Below are positions 17,215 to 26,500 of a DNA stretch of 64,000 bases, one piece after another. The DNA comes from Lentzea fradiae (GTDB taxonomy: Bacteria; Actinomycetota; Actinomycetes; Mycobacteriales; Pseudonocardiaceae). The DNA is taken from the NCBI RefSeq assembly GCF_900100955.1, contig NZ_FNCC01000008.1, positions 372,001 through 436,000 on the forward strand, written 5' to 3'. The notes under the pieces are model-generated. The model was given only the letters and a program-made list of their open reading frames with translations, made no database searches and was not told the DNA's origin. A program made the translations under genes and the position numbers. Within the stretch, counting starts at the first letter, position 1, and the number at the start of each line of letters is the position of its first letter.

Positions 17215-17395
17215 CTCTCCCCGTTTCCAGGCAGTTGTACGACCCGTTCTACGGGGATGCCTCCGAGTCTTTCTTCTTCCAGTGTGCTCAATGTCGATTT
17301 CGGGCTTCGTGTGATTGGGCAAGCGATGAAAAGCCTGGTGGCTGCCCTGCGCCGGACACTGGAAATCGCAGTCGACCGAGTGCGAGGAGAAGTAC

Positions 17396-18613
17396 ATGGG
17401 CGCCGCAAAACGCGTTTCCCGAAAAGTGGCCGGATCTCTGCTGGCGGTGCTGCTGGTCGCCGGCTGCACCACGAAGTCCGAACCGGGTCCCCCGCCGGAC
17501 GCGTCGCCGCAGCCGCAGCCGACCGCGACCCTGCCGACCGCGGGCACGCCGGAGCCGGTGCCCGCGCCCGCGAAGCTCGCGTCGTTCGCCCCGGCCGCGA
17601 CGTTCAAGGGTGGCGACGCCTCCGCCGACATCCTGGCGGTGGACCTCAACGGCGACGGTCACCTGGACCTGGCGACGCCCAACTACAACTCGAACGACGT
17701 GGCCGTGCTGATCGCCGACGGCAACGGCGGGTACGCGGAACCGCTGGTCCTCCCCGCGGGACGCACTCCCAACGGGATCGCGGCCGGCGACTTCAACTCC
17801 GACGGCCACGAGGACCTCGTCGCCGCGAACCTCGGGTCCGACGACCTTTCGCTGTACCTGGGCGACGGCACCGGGAAGTTCAGCGAGCCCACCACGTTCC
17901 CGGCGGGCGACGGACCGGCTCGCGCCGTGGCGCGGGACCTCAACGGTGACGGCTTCCTCGACATCGTGACGCCCAACCTCAACGGCGACGACGTGACGGT
18001 GATGCTCGGTGACGGCCAGGGCGGGTTCGCCGCGCCGTCGCACCACCCGGCGGGCGACGGCGCGTTGCGGCTGTCGGTCGCGGACCTCGACGGCGACGGG
18101 AAGCTCGACCTCGCGGTGTCGAACTACAACTCCGGTGACATCACGGTGCTCAAGGGCGACGGCGGTGGCCGGTTCGGCCCGCCCACGGCCTTCCCTGCCG
18201 GTGACACCTCGGCCGGCGCCGCGCTCGCCGACTTCAACAACGACGGCGCGCTGGACATCGTGAGCGCCCTGTACGAGGTGGACCAGATCGCCGTGCTGTT
18301 CGGCGACGGCAAGGGCGGCTTCGGCGGCCCGGTCGTGCTCGGCTCCGGTGCGCACCCCTCGGACACGGGCGTCGGCGACTTCAACGGTGACGGCTTCATG
18401 GACATCGTGGCGCCGAACTTCGACTCCGACGACGTGAGCCTGCTCTACGGCGACGGCAAGGGCGGGTTCTCCGCTCCGATCAGCATCAGGGTCGGTGCCG
18501 GTGCCCCCGCGATCGTGGTCACCGACTTCAACGGCGACGGCCTGGCCGACTTCGCGACAGCGGACTCGCTCGCGGACACGGTCTCCGTGCTGCTCAACAC
18601 CACCGGCGGCTGA
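17396..18613 (+). CDS. VCBS/FG-GAP repeat lipoprotein, copy 2
   Basis: The 405-residue lipoprotein has a classic lipobox LLVAGC (Cys24), a Pro-rich linker to about residue 60, and seven VCBS/FG-GAP repeats with calcium loops such as DLNGDGHLDLAT and DFNGDGFMDIVAPNF. It is predicted to be an extracellular seven-bladed propeller tethered to the membrane. GAGGAG lies 9 bp before ATG 17396. Architecture and length match the protein at 13108. Both are followed by a convergent VOC gene, so the pair looks duplicated as a unit. Role unknown; adhesion or partner binding is the usual inference. Confidence 0.85.
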   Translation: MGAAKRVSRKVAGSLLAVLLVAGCTTKSEPGPPPDASPQPQPTATLPTAGTPEPVPAPAKLASFAPAATFKGGDASADILAVDLNGDGHLDLATPNYNSNDVAVLIADGNGGYAEPLVLPAGRTPNGIAAGDFNSDGHEDLVAANLGSDDLSLYLGDGTGKFSEPTTFPAGDGPARAVARDLNGDGFLDIVTPNLNGDDVTVMLGDGQGGFAAPSHHPAGDGALRLSVADLDGDGKLDLAVSNYNSGDITVLKGDGGGRFGPPTAFPAGDTSAGAALADFNNDGALDIVSALYEVDQIAVLFGDGKGGFGGPVVLGSGAHPSDTGVGDFNGDGFMDIVAPNFDSDDVSLLYGDGKGGFSAPISIRVGAGAPAIVVTDFNGDGLADFATADSLADTVSVLLNTTGG

Positions 18614-18674
18614 CGCCGGCCCGGGCTGCTCGTTCCCCCCTCGCCCAGGGCCTGGCCGCGACCGCCGTGCCAGA

Positions 18675-18715
18675 AGGGGTTCTCCGCCGGTGTGGTCACC
18701 CGGCGGGGAACCCCT
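18675..18715. terminator. Hairpin between the second VCBS gene and the second VOC gene
   Basis: A 16-bp arm AGGGGTTCTCCGCCGG (18675-18690) pairs with 18700-18715 with one G-T wobble around a 9-nt loop. It lies in the convergent gap and is likely bidirectional. Confidence 0.7.
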
Positions 18716-18728
18716 CGTTTCCGTTGTG

Positions 18729-19118
18729 TCAGGAAGACCAGAGGCCCACGTGGTTGCCGTCCGGATCGCGGATGATCGCGCACAACCCGTGGGCGCCACC
18801 GATGTTCATGAGCGGGCGGTGCAACGTGGCCCCGGCGGCCAGTGCCACTTCGAGAGTCGCCGGAATGTCCTCCACGAACAGGTACAGCACGCTCGACTCG
18901 CGCCCCACGGCGTCATCGGGAGTGGCCGAGCGCGCGATGCCGCCGTTGCCGCTGGCGCCGTCCGCCGTCTTGATGACCAGGTAGCCGTCGAGGCTTTCGT
19001 CGGCGTCGCCCAGCGGCTCGAACGTCCATCCGAACACCGTGCCGTAGAACTCCGCCGCCTTGGTGACGTCGCTGACGTGGATCTCGAACCACGCCAGCGC
19101 ACCGCGTTGAGGGAACAT
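18729..19118 (-). CDS. VOC family protein, copy 2
   Basis: The 129-residue protein has the VOC fold: ALAWFEIHVSDVTKAAEFYG with FGWTFEPLGD, a second unit VLYLFVEDIPATLEVALAAG, and the terminal IIRDPDGNHVGLW metal-site motif. It resembles the subgroup annotated as glyoxalase or hydroxylase-like VOC proteins (CFP32-type). GGAGG precedes ATG 19118. It is divergent to the P450 gene across a 133-bp region containing an inverted repeat and a plausible sigma-70-type promoter. Ligand unknown. Confidence 0.82.
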   Translation of the reverse strand: MFPQRGALAWFEIHVSDVTKAAEFYGTVFGWTFEPLGDADESLDGYLVIKTADGASGNGGIARSATPDDAVGRESSVLYLFVEDIPATLEVALAAGATLHRPLMNIGGAHGLCAIIRDPDGNHVGLWSS

Positions 19119-19135
19119 CGGGCCTCCGATCGCAA

Positions 19136-19161
19136 GATCACTACTTTATAGTCAAGTGATC
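19136..19161. promoter_or_regulatory. Inverted repeat in the VOC/P450 divergent promoter
   Basis: GATCACT (19136-19142) and AGTGATC (19155-19161) form a 7-bp dyad with a 12-nt AT-rich spacer, 18 bp upstream of the VOC start. It looks like an operator that could control both divergent genes. Confidence 0.4.
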
Positions 19162-19194
19162 TGTGAAATAGCTAGGCGAGAGAACGCCTGCTCG

Positions 19195-19224
19195 TTGACC
19201 CAGTATATAAACCAGAAGTAACCT
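19195..19224 (+). promoter_or_regulatory. Putative promoter of the P450 operon
   Basis: TTGACC (19195-19200), an 18-bp spacer and TAACCT (19219-19224) fit a sigma-70-type promoter. Transcription would start about 20 bp before ATG 19252, which is preceded by AGAGGAG. Confidence 0.45.
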
Positions 19225-19251
19225 TGTCTTCTTCGGACAGAGGAGTTCGCG

Positions 19252-20454
19252 ATGACCCAGCTCGCCGGACATCCTGGCCCGGTCGTGTGCTTCGACCCCT
19301 CGGCCCCCGAGGTCCAGCGTGATCCCTACCCCTCCTACCACTGGCTCTTGCGCCACGACCCGGTGCACCGAGGTGTCAACGGCATCTGGTTCGTGTCCCG
19401 TTACGACGACGTGCGCGCCGTTCTCGGCGAGGACCGCCTTGTGCGCCAAGGCATCCGTGACTTCTGGTCGCAGCTCGTCGGTCCCGGCCCGCTCAGCGGC
19501 ATCCTCAGCAGGACCGTGCTGTTCCAGGACGAACCCGACCACACGCGGCTGCGGTCGCTGGTCGCGCCCGCGTTCTCGCCGCGGGAGGTCCGCGCCCTGG
19601 TGCCGAAGATCGACCGCCTGGTCGACGAGCTGGTCGACCCGTCGGCGGAGCGGCTCGACGTCGTCAACGACGTCGCCTACCCGTTGGCGCTGGGCGTGAT
19701 CTCGGCCGTGCTCGGTCTGCCCGCGAAGGACAGGGACCTGTTCCGCGCGTGGTCGTTGCGGATCGGCCCCACCCTCGACCTCGCGGCCGGCCCGGCGGAG
19801 ATCGCCGACGGCCAGGAGGCGATGACCGAGCTGACCGACTACCTGACGGACCTGATCAGGACGCGCCGCGGCGGCGACGACCTGCTCGGCGTGCTGTGCG
19901 CGGACAGTGCGGTCAGCCGGGAGGAGGTCATCGCCATGGTGGTCACGCTGATCTTCGCGGGCCACGAGACCGTGACCAACCAGATCGGCAACGGCGTGCT
20001 CGCGCTGGCACGGCACCCCGCCCAGCTCAGCCTCGTGCGCGCGCTGCCCGACCTGGTGCCGGGCGCGGTGGAGGAGATGCTGCGGTTCGACTCCTCCGTG
20101 CAGTCCAACAGCAGGCAGCTCGTGGAGGACATCGAGTTGCAGGGCAAGACGTTGCGCAGCGGCGAGCTCGTGGTCGCTCTCATGGGCGCCGCGAACAGGG
20201 ACCCCTTGCGGTTCACCGATCCCGACCGGTTCGACGTCACCAGGAGCGGCGTGCACCCGCTGTCGTTCGGCAGCGGCATGCGGCACTGCGTCGGCGCGGT
20301 GCTCGCCAGGCTCGAGCTCGCCGCGGTGTTCCGCGCCCTCGTGCGGCTGCCCGGCTGGCGGCTGGCGGCGGATCCCGACGACCTCCAGTACCAGCGCAGC
20401 ACGATGTTCCGCGGTGTGCTGTCGCTCCCGATCGCCTTCTCGGCGCAGACCTAA
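19252..20454 (+). CDS. Cytochrome P450
   Basis: The 400-residue bacterial class I P450 is soluble. The I-helix oxygen-binding motif is FAGHETVTNQIGN, the K-helix ExxR is EEMLRFD, and the heme loop FGSGMRHCVGAVLARLE has the axial thiolate Cys346. It needs ferredoxin and ferredoxin reductase, neither of which is encoded nearby. It starts a co-directional run: P450, an unrecognised 200-residue protein (12 bp later) and an ABC1-type kinase (2 bp later). P450s tailor both enediyne cores and peptides, so membership of the left-hand cluster is plausible; the substrate is unknown. Confidence 0.93.
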   Translation: MTQLAGHPGPVVCFDPSAPEVQRDPYPSYHWLLRHDPVHRGVNGIWFVSRYDDVRAVLGEDRLVRQGIRDFWSQLVGPGPLSGILSRTVLFQDEPDHTRLRSLVAPAFSPREVRALVPKIDRLVDELVDPSAERLDVVNDVAYPLALGVISAVLGLPAKDRDLFRAWSLRIGPTLDLAAGPAEIADGQEAMTELTDYLTDLIRTRRGGDDLLGVLCADSAVSREEVIAMVVTLIFAGHETVTNQIGNGVLALARHPAQLSLVRALPDLVPGAVEEMLRFDSSVQSNSRQLVEDIELQGKTLRSGELVVALMGAANRDPLRFTDPDRFDVTRSGVHPLSFGSGMRHCVGAVLARLELAAVFRALVRLPGWRLAADPDDLQYQRSTMFRGVLSLPIAFSAQT

Positions 20455-20466
20455 GAGGAGAACGCC

Positions 20467-21069
20467 ATGACCACCGCCCCCGACCGCTCGGACCCGTTGG
20501 TGGTGCCGAACAGCCAGCACCACGTGGGCCTCAGCATCCGCGGCCGGCTGACCGTGCTCTTCTCCGACGGCGAGACGCTCGACTGCGCCGACGTGAAGGG
20601 CCTGAGCGCGGTCCGCAGCTCCGCGGAGTTCATCACGCTGCCCGACGGCAGGCCGCAGATCCCCGTCACCCGCCTGATGACCCACTTCCACTCCAACGAG
20701 ACGGGCCTGCTGATCCAGCAGAACCCCGCCCGCCCCAACCTCGGCCTCCTCACCGGCCTGCAGCCGGGCGGGGCGGAGGCGCTGCTGCCCGCGGACGTCG
20801 TCTTCGAGCAGTACCTGATCATCAGCCTGCGCGGCAGCCTCTACCTGAACCTCGACCCGCTGGTGATGGAAGCCAAGGCCATCACGACGTTCCCGCCCGT
20901 CGGCACCACCTTCCTGTCCCGCACGCCGACGACGTTCTACGACGTGACGGAGCTCGAAGGCGGCCTGTACGCCACCGAGCCCGGTTCGGCGAAGCCGCGG
21001 CTCGCGCTGGCGTCGACGAGCGTCTGCGGCAGCCACGTCACGCACGAGATCGAAATCCCGACGGACTGA
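20467..21069 (+). CDS. Unrecognised 200-residue protein between P450 and kinase
   Basis: I do not recognise this family. It is soluble, without signal peptide or membrane segment, and mixed alpha/beta in composition. Notable segments are NSQHHVGLSIRGRLTVLFSD, MTHFHSNETGLLIQQNP, FEQYLIISLRGSLYLNLDP and STSVCGSHVTHEIEI. Scattered His and Cys residues do not form a clear metal motif. GAGGAG is well placed before ATG 20467. The 12-bp and 2-bp gaps to its neighbours show it belongs with the P450 and the kinase, so it may be a partner of one of them. Confidence 0.75.
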   Translation: MTTAPDRSDPLVVPNSQHHVGLSIRGRLTVLFSDGETLDCADVKGLSAVRSSAEFITLPDGRPQIPVTRLMTHFHSNETGLLIQQNPARPNLGLLTGLQPGGAEALLPADVVFEQYLIISLRGSLYLNLDPLVMEAKAITTFPPVGTTFLSRTPTTFYDVTELEGGLYATEPGSAKPRLALASTSVCGSHVTHEIEIPTD

Positions 21070-21071
21070 CC

Positions 21072-22265
21072 GTGCGCGTCGCGGTCGTCCTGCGGGCTTT
21101 CGAAGTGCTGGCCGTCCTGGCGGTGACGGGCGTCCGCGCGCTCTTCTCGCGCAGGCGCCCGGAACTGCTGACGGACGCGGTGATTCGGCTAGGGCCCGCG
21201 TTCCTCAAAGTGGCGCAGCTGCTCAGCACACGGGTGGACGTGGTGCCGCTGGAAGTCTGCCGCGCACTCGCGCGTGTGCACGACGACCTGCCTGCGGCGC
21301 CCGTTTCGTTGGCACTGCGCCGTTTCCCTCCCCGGCTGCGCGACGAGATCGTGACGGTGGAGCCCATCGCGGCGGGCAGCATCGCGACCGTCTACCGGGC
21401 AGAGCTGCGGGACGGCCGCCACGTGGCGGTCAAGGTGCGGAGGCCGGGCATCGGCCGAGTCGTCGAACGCGACCTCGCGCTCCTCGCCGCCCTGGCCCGG
21501 CTGGCGGAGTCGATGCGCCTGCTCGGCGGGATGCCCGTCGTGAACGTCGTCAGCGAGATCGCGGACGCGGTGCGCCAGCAACTCGACTTCGACGCAGAAG
21601 CCTTGGCACTGCGGGAACTGAGCACGAACCTCGCCGCCCTACCCGGCGTCCGGGTGCCGGAGGTGGCCGAGGAGCTCTGCGGCCCCGGCGTCCTCGTCAT
21701 GGAGCACCTGCCGGGGCTGCGCGGCGGAACCGTGTCCCCGGAAGCGAAGCGCGCGGCGACCCTCACCGCGCTGCGAGCCGTCTACCAGATGATCTTCCTT
21801 GACGGCCTCGTCCACTGCGACCTGCACCCCGGCAACCTGTACCCGATGCCGGACGGCTCCGCCGTGATCGTCGACGCGGGCTTCTGCCGCCGCACGACCG
21901 GAACGGGCCGCAACGCGTTCGTCGAGTTCTTCTACCGCATGACCCGCGGCGACGGCGCGGCCTGCGCGGAGGTCGTGCTGGCCACGGCAACCGCCGGCGA
22001 GCGCTTCGACCCGGAAGGCTTCCGCACCGAGATGATCGAGCTCGTCGAGTCCGCGACACGCGACTCGATCGCGGACTTCGCCCTGGTGCCGTTCACCGTG
22101 CGGCTCTTCGCCGCGCAACGAGAACACGGGCTCACCGCCGACCCGGCGTTCGTGTTCCCGATCCTGTCGCTCGTCGTGCTGGAAGGGACTTTGCGGGAGG
22201 TGTGCCCGGACGTCGACTTCCAAGCGGAGGCGCTGCCGTTCGTGTTGCGCGGCATGATGACCTGA
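21072..22265 (+). CDS. ABC1/UbiB (ADCK)-family atypical kinase, copy 2
   Basis: The 397-residue UbiB/ABC1-family protein shows the KxGQ-like motif GPAFLKVAQLLSTR, lysine motif VAVKVRRPG, catalytic loop GLVHCDLHPGNL and IVDAGF in place of DFG. It is co-linear with the kinase at 8756 along its whole length, including the C-terminal PAFVFPILSLVVLEGTLRE segment, so the two are paralogues. The GTG start lies 2 bp after the upstream stop, without a strong Shine-Dalgarno, so translation is probably coupled. It is followed by two membrane-protein genes. Known relatives act with quinone or lipid metabolism; the role here is open. Confidence 0.88.
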   Translation: MRVAVVLRAFEVLAVLAVTGVRALFSRRRPELLTDAVIRLGPAFLKVAQLLSTRVDVVPLEVCRALARVHDDLPAAPVSLALRRFPPRLRDEIVTVEPIAAGSIATVYRAELRDGRHVAVKVRRPGIGRVVERDLALLAALARLAESMRLLGGMPVVNVVSEIADAVRQQLDFDAEALALRELSTNLAALPGVRVPEVAEELCGPGVLVMEHLPGLRGGTVSPEAKRAATLTALRAVYQMIFLDGLVHCDLHPGNLYPMPDGSAVIVDAGFCRRTTGTGRNAFVEFFYRMTRGDGAACAEVVLATATAGERFDPEGFRTEMIELVESATRDSIADFALVPFTVRLFAAQREHGLTADPAFVFPILSLVVLEGTLREVCPDVDFQAEALPFVLRGMMT

Positions 22266-22377
22266 CCGGTGTGTTCCTCGGGGGGCCTGCTTGATTCGCG
22301 CAACCTGGGAGAAGGGATGGATTCCGCGCAGTCGGTAACGTCCGGCTTACTTCAGGTTCCCGGACGGAGCTGAAAAA

Positions 22378-22929
22378 ATGACTACTCATGCCGGGGCGTG
22401 GTCTGCGTCTGGCTCGCTGAACCAACGTCACCACAAGCTCGCGCTCAACCTCTTCATGTTCGTCGTCCTAGCGCACTGGGCGGAGCACATCGTGCAGGCG
22501 GTGCAGGTGTTCCTCTTGGAATGGCCGCGCCCCCAGGCAGGTGGCGTGCTCGGCCTCTGGATCCCGTGGCTGGTGACGTCCGAATGGATGCACTACGGCT
22601 ACGCCATCATCATGCTCGTGGGTTTCTTCGCGCTGGCACGAGGTTTCACCGGACGCTCGAAGAAGTGGTGGAAGATCGCGCTGTGGATCCAGTTCTGGCA
22701 CCACATCGAACATTTCCTGCTGCTCCTGCAAGCACTCACGGGCCGCAACCTGCTCGGCTACCCGCAACCGATGAGCATCCTGCAACTGGTGCTCCCGCGA
22801 GTAGAGCTGCACCTGTTCTACAACCTGATCGTGTTCGTCCCGATGATGGTCGCCGTCTACTTCCACATGCGCCCCTCCCGGGAAGACCGCGCCGAAATGC
22901 GCTGCACCTGCGCGACCGGAGCGGCCTGA
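22378..22929 (+). CDS. Histidine-rich membrane protein
   Basis: The 183-residue protein has four to five membrane segments. His and Glu residues are concentrated at the membrane: VLAHWAEHIVQ, SEWMHYGYAI, FWHHIEHFLLLL and VELHLFYN, spaced like metal or heme ligands. The first half resembles the short protein at 11018. GGAG lies 9 bp before ATG 22378. It follows the second ABC1-type kinase, as its relative follows the first. Function unknown; a membrane-bound metal or heme site is my inference from the histidine pattern. Confidence 0.7.
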   Translation: MTTHAGAWSASGSLNQRHHKLALNLFMFVVLAHWAEHIVQAVQVFLLEWPRPQAGGVLGLWIPWLVTSEWMHYGYAIIMLVGFFALARGFTGRSKKWWKIALWIQFWHHIEHFLLLLQALTGRNLLGYPQPMSILQLVLPRVELHLFYNLIVFVPMMVAVYFHMRPSREDRAEMRCTCATGAA

Positions 22930-22930
22930 C

Positions 22931-23455
22931 GTGCACGACCACGTCTCAACCGTGCCCGTACTAGCCGGCCCGGTACTGCTCTACCTCATGCTGTACCTCT
23001 CGGTTCCGGCGGTGGCGGGGTTCGCGATCATGCGGATCATCACGCCACCGCCGCACCGGAAAGACGCGCTCCTGGTCACCGGCGCCTCCACCACGGCCTT
23101 CCTCGTGGCGATGCTGCTGGTCCCCGAAATCGGCCTGCCACAACAGGTTCTCGTACTCCTGCTCGCAACCGGCATCGCACCGTTCGCCCTGTGGTGGCGC
23201 ACACCGCACCTCCTCATCCGCGTGACGTGGGCAGCACCGTGGCTCGTAGCCGCCGCCACCGCGACAGCCGTGCTCCGCGCCCCGTACGACCTGCCCGGCA
23301 GCTTCACCGCCGCCCTGACCGCCGTGTCCTGGCTGACCCTGTGCGCCCCCCGCTCACGACCGGGCCGGGTGGCGTTGCGGCTGACGGCGGGAACGCTCGG
23401 CCTGGCGGTGGTCGCCGTGACCGCCCAGGTCGCCTCGGCAGGAGGCTGGTTGTAG
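22931..23455 (+). CDS. Polytopic membrane protein
   Basis: The 174-residue protein is hydrophobic throughout, with about five membrane segments and few charged residues apart from PPPHRKDALL and SRPGRVALR loops. The GTG start lies 1 bp after the preceding stop, so it is co-translated with the His-rich membrane protein. No family motif is recognisable. It ends the co-directional run that starts at the P450. Confidence 0.65.
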   Translation: MHDHVSTVPVLAGPVLLYLMLYLSVPAVAGFAIMRIITPPPHRKDALLVTGASTTAFLVAMLLVPEIGLPQQVLVLLLATGIAPFALWWRTPHLLIRVTWAAPWLVAAATATAVLRAPYDLPGSFTAALTAVSWLTLCAPRSRPGRVALRLTAGTLGLAVVAVTAQVASAGGWL

Positions 23456-23561
23456 CCGCCGACCGACAGTGCGATCCATCACCGTGTTGAGTGCAGGGAC
23501 CTGATGCCCTCCTGGCTGTCGTCGTCATGGAGCACGAGACGAGGCTGGTGGTGTTGAACGG

Positions 23562-26500
23562 TCAAGACAGTTGGGTTCCGGCCAGCACGGAGTCGGCGCC
23601 AACGCATATGAAAGGACGGCGCAACGGATCGTCGGCGACCGCGTCTGCCAGTGCCGCGGCTGCGCTTTGGCCGTTTGCCAGCGCGCGATGAAAATTCTCC
23701 ATTGTCCGACGTGCGGCCAGTTCGCCCACGTTGTTCACGGCGACGACCACCGTGCTTGTGCCTACGCTGAGCAGGGCACCGGCGAATCCGAGCAGTTCGT
23801 CATCGGGGCGGATGTCGTGCAGCGACAACCCGCAGGCCGCCAGTACGACCTGCCGAGGAGGTTTGCCAAGCCGGCCAAGCTGATATGCGAACAGTGGCGC
23901 GTCAGCCAGTTCGAGTCGGGAGAACAACGCGTTGTCCGGCTCGTGCTCACCGTGTGCCACCACGTGCAGCAGGTCGCAGGCGGGCACTGCACCGAGCACC
24001 GCCATGACCGTTGCGTCGTCGCCGCGGAACGCGACCGCACCACGGTGCCACCTGAGCAGTTGTTCATCGGCGGCCGCCGCACCGACGCCCGGGCCGACGA
24101 CCAACAGCACGCCACCTGGTGCGCGTTCGTCTTCCGCGGCGGTCGATGCACGTGACCAGGCAGTCGCCGATGGCGCCACGACAACGGGACGACGCCGAAA
24201 GCTGGGCAGGCTGTTCCACGGCACCGCATACAGTTGTCCTACCGGCACAACAACGAGGTCCCGTTCTCCGATGATCGGCAGCAGCGGACGGAGGAGATGC
24301 GCGTCCAGTCGATCCAGCACGCGTCTGGCGGATTCGGTGATCACCTCGGTCAGAGGAGGTGACAGCCGGTCTGAGGCCATCGCCGTCTGGTCCGAGCGAA
24401 GCAGACGGATTGCCTCGATCACCGCCGATGCTCTGCCGAGCTTGACCAGATGCTCCTCACGCGCGACGACCACCACCGCGACCAGAGCGTCTCCGGAGAG
24501 CACGAATTCGATCAGTGCACGGTCCTGCAGCGCATCAGCCAGTTCGCTGACGGTGCTCAGCGCGTTGGCGCCGGCGCAGGTCGTCGACCACCACCCGAGC
24601 CTGCTGACCCGCTGCAGTGCGACCTCGTGCTGCTCGGCCAGCCGCGCCTCGACCGGACCGTTGACGCGCTGCGACTGCAGGGTTCGGGTGATCCGGATGA
24701 AGTCGTCGACCGCGTCCGCCACCGCGGGGTCCGGCAGGCTGACCGGTTGGTGCCGGTGCAAGTGGGCTCGTGCGCGTTCCAGCCAGGTCAGCACCTCTTC
24801 GGCAGCGTGTCCTCTGCGCAGCACCAGCTTCACGGCGAGATCGCCCAGTTCGCGACCGAACAGCCCCGCGCCGCGAACGAGATCAGTCACGCCATAACGG
24901 TCGAACGCGGCGAGCAGGCGGTCCAGACCTGACTCCGCGCAGTCGAGCGCATCGTCGAACCGGCGCTGTTCCGCGGCGAACTCCGCCAGCACCAGGCAGC
25001 GGAACACAACCTGGTCGAGCGAGGTGCCGTCCCGAGGCGGTGCGGTATGAGCGATGAACTGTTCCGCGGCGTCCACGTCACCGAACGACACCGCCAGTCT
25101 GGCCGCCCAAAGCAGTGCGAGATCGGCTTCGTCGGCGAGGTCCAGTGCGCGCAGCCGCCGGGACAGGTCCTCCGCGATCTCCAGAAGTCCAGCCGCCGAA
25201 CTGTCGCCCCATGCCTTGGCAAGAGACATCTCGGCGCGCAGCAACGTGAGCTCCGCGATGACTGCTGCTCGATCATCGCCGATTCGGTTGAAGCGGGTGA
25301 TCGCCTCAGTTGTGGCCTCTTGTGCGCTCTTGTAGTCGGACTGCAGCAAGGCGCAAAGAGCGCGCACGTGCTCGACTTGCCCGATCGAGCGGTCGTGAGC
25401 CACATCTGCGCCGTGCAAGAGCTCCAGCACGTTGTTGAGGTAGACCGATGCCTTGTTCGGCATCCCCGCGGCCAGCAGCGTGTCAACCTGGTCAAGCCAA
25501 AGCGTGCGGACGTGCTCGGGGCTGGCGTCAGGGGCGAAGCGCCACGCCTGCTCGAAGTGCGTGAGGGCGGCGGGCAGGTCACCGCTGTGCTGGGCGAGTA
25601 CGCCGAGCAACTGTTCGGCGGCTGACAACATCAACGCCGGAACAAGGTCGTGACTCACCGCTTCGAGGGTGGCGGTGAGGTTTTGTTGCTCATTACGCAG
25701 CCACTGCCATGCGGAGTCGCTGTTCGCGAAAACCGGTAGTGGCACCAGAGTCTCCTCGAGGTGCCATCCGGATCGGCGAGTGGGAATCGCGATGGTCAGG
25801 GCACAGCCGAATGCCGCCACGTAGTACCTGAACAGTCGCTCTACCGCGGCCTCCCGGCTCGGGGCGTCATCGGTCTGCCGACCCAGGTCTGCCGCGTACG
25901 AGTGCAACAGGTCGTGAGTGCGCACCCTGCCGTTACCCGCAGGCTGAACGAGATGCGCACGTTCCAGCTCGGAGACAGCTCTGCGTGCCTCGACGAGCCC
26001 GGTCCCGGTAAGAGCGGCGACGGCGCGGACATCGAAGCTGAGCAGCTGCACGGTCGCTATGGACCGGAACGCCCTGGCGGCTGCGGAGGTGAGATTTCGA
26101 TAGGACCACGAGAACACCGTGCGCACCGTGGTTCGGTCGTCGTCGCCCGTCTCCAGCAGATCGAGGCGGTCGTGGTGGGCGGAGGCCAGCTCCTCGGCCA
26201 ACGCCGGAAGACTTTCGTCCGGTCTCGCGTTCACCATCTCCGCGGTGACGCGCAAGGCGAGCGGAAGCAGCGCACTCCATTCGCACAGCATCCGAGCGGC
26301 TTCAGGCGCCCGCAGCGCTCGATCTCCTACCAAAGAAGCGAAGAGCTGGACCGCCTCATCGGTATCCAGAAGACCCAGACTGACCCGGCTGGCTCCGTCC
26401 CTGACGACCAAGCCTGCCAGCGCATCGCGGCTGGTGACGAGCACGAAGGTCGGTCCCGCCCCTGGCAGCAGAGGCCGCACCTGCTCCACGCTGCGGGCGT

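Noticed and set aside
19141-21045. 634-codon minus-strand frame opposite the P450 region
   Set aside because: The plus strand has a complete P450 with all motifs; the minus frame is low-complexity shadow sequence.
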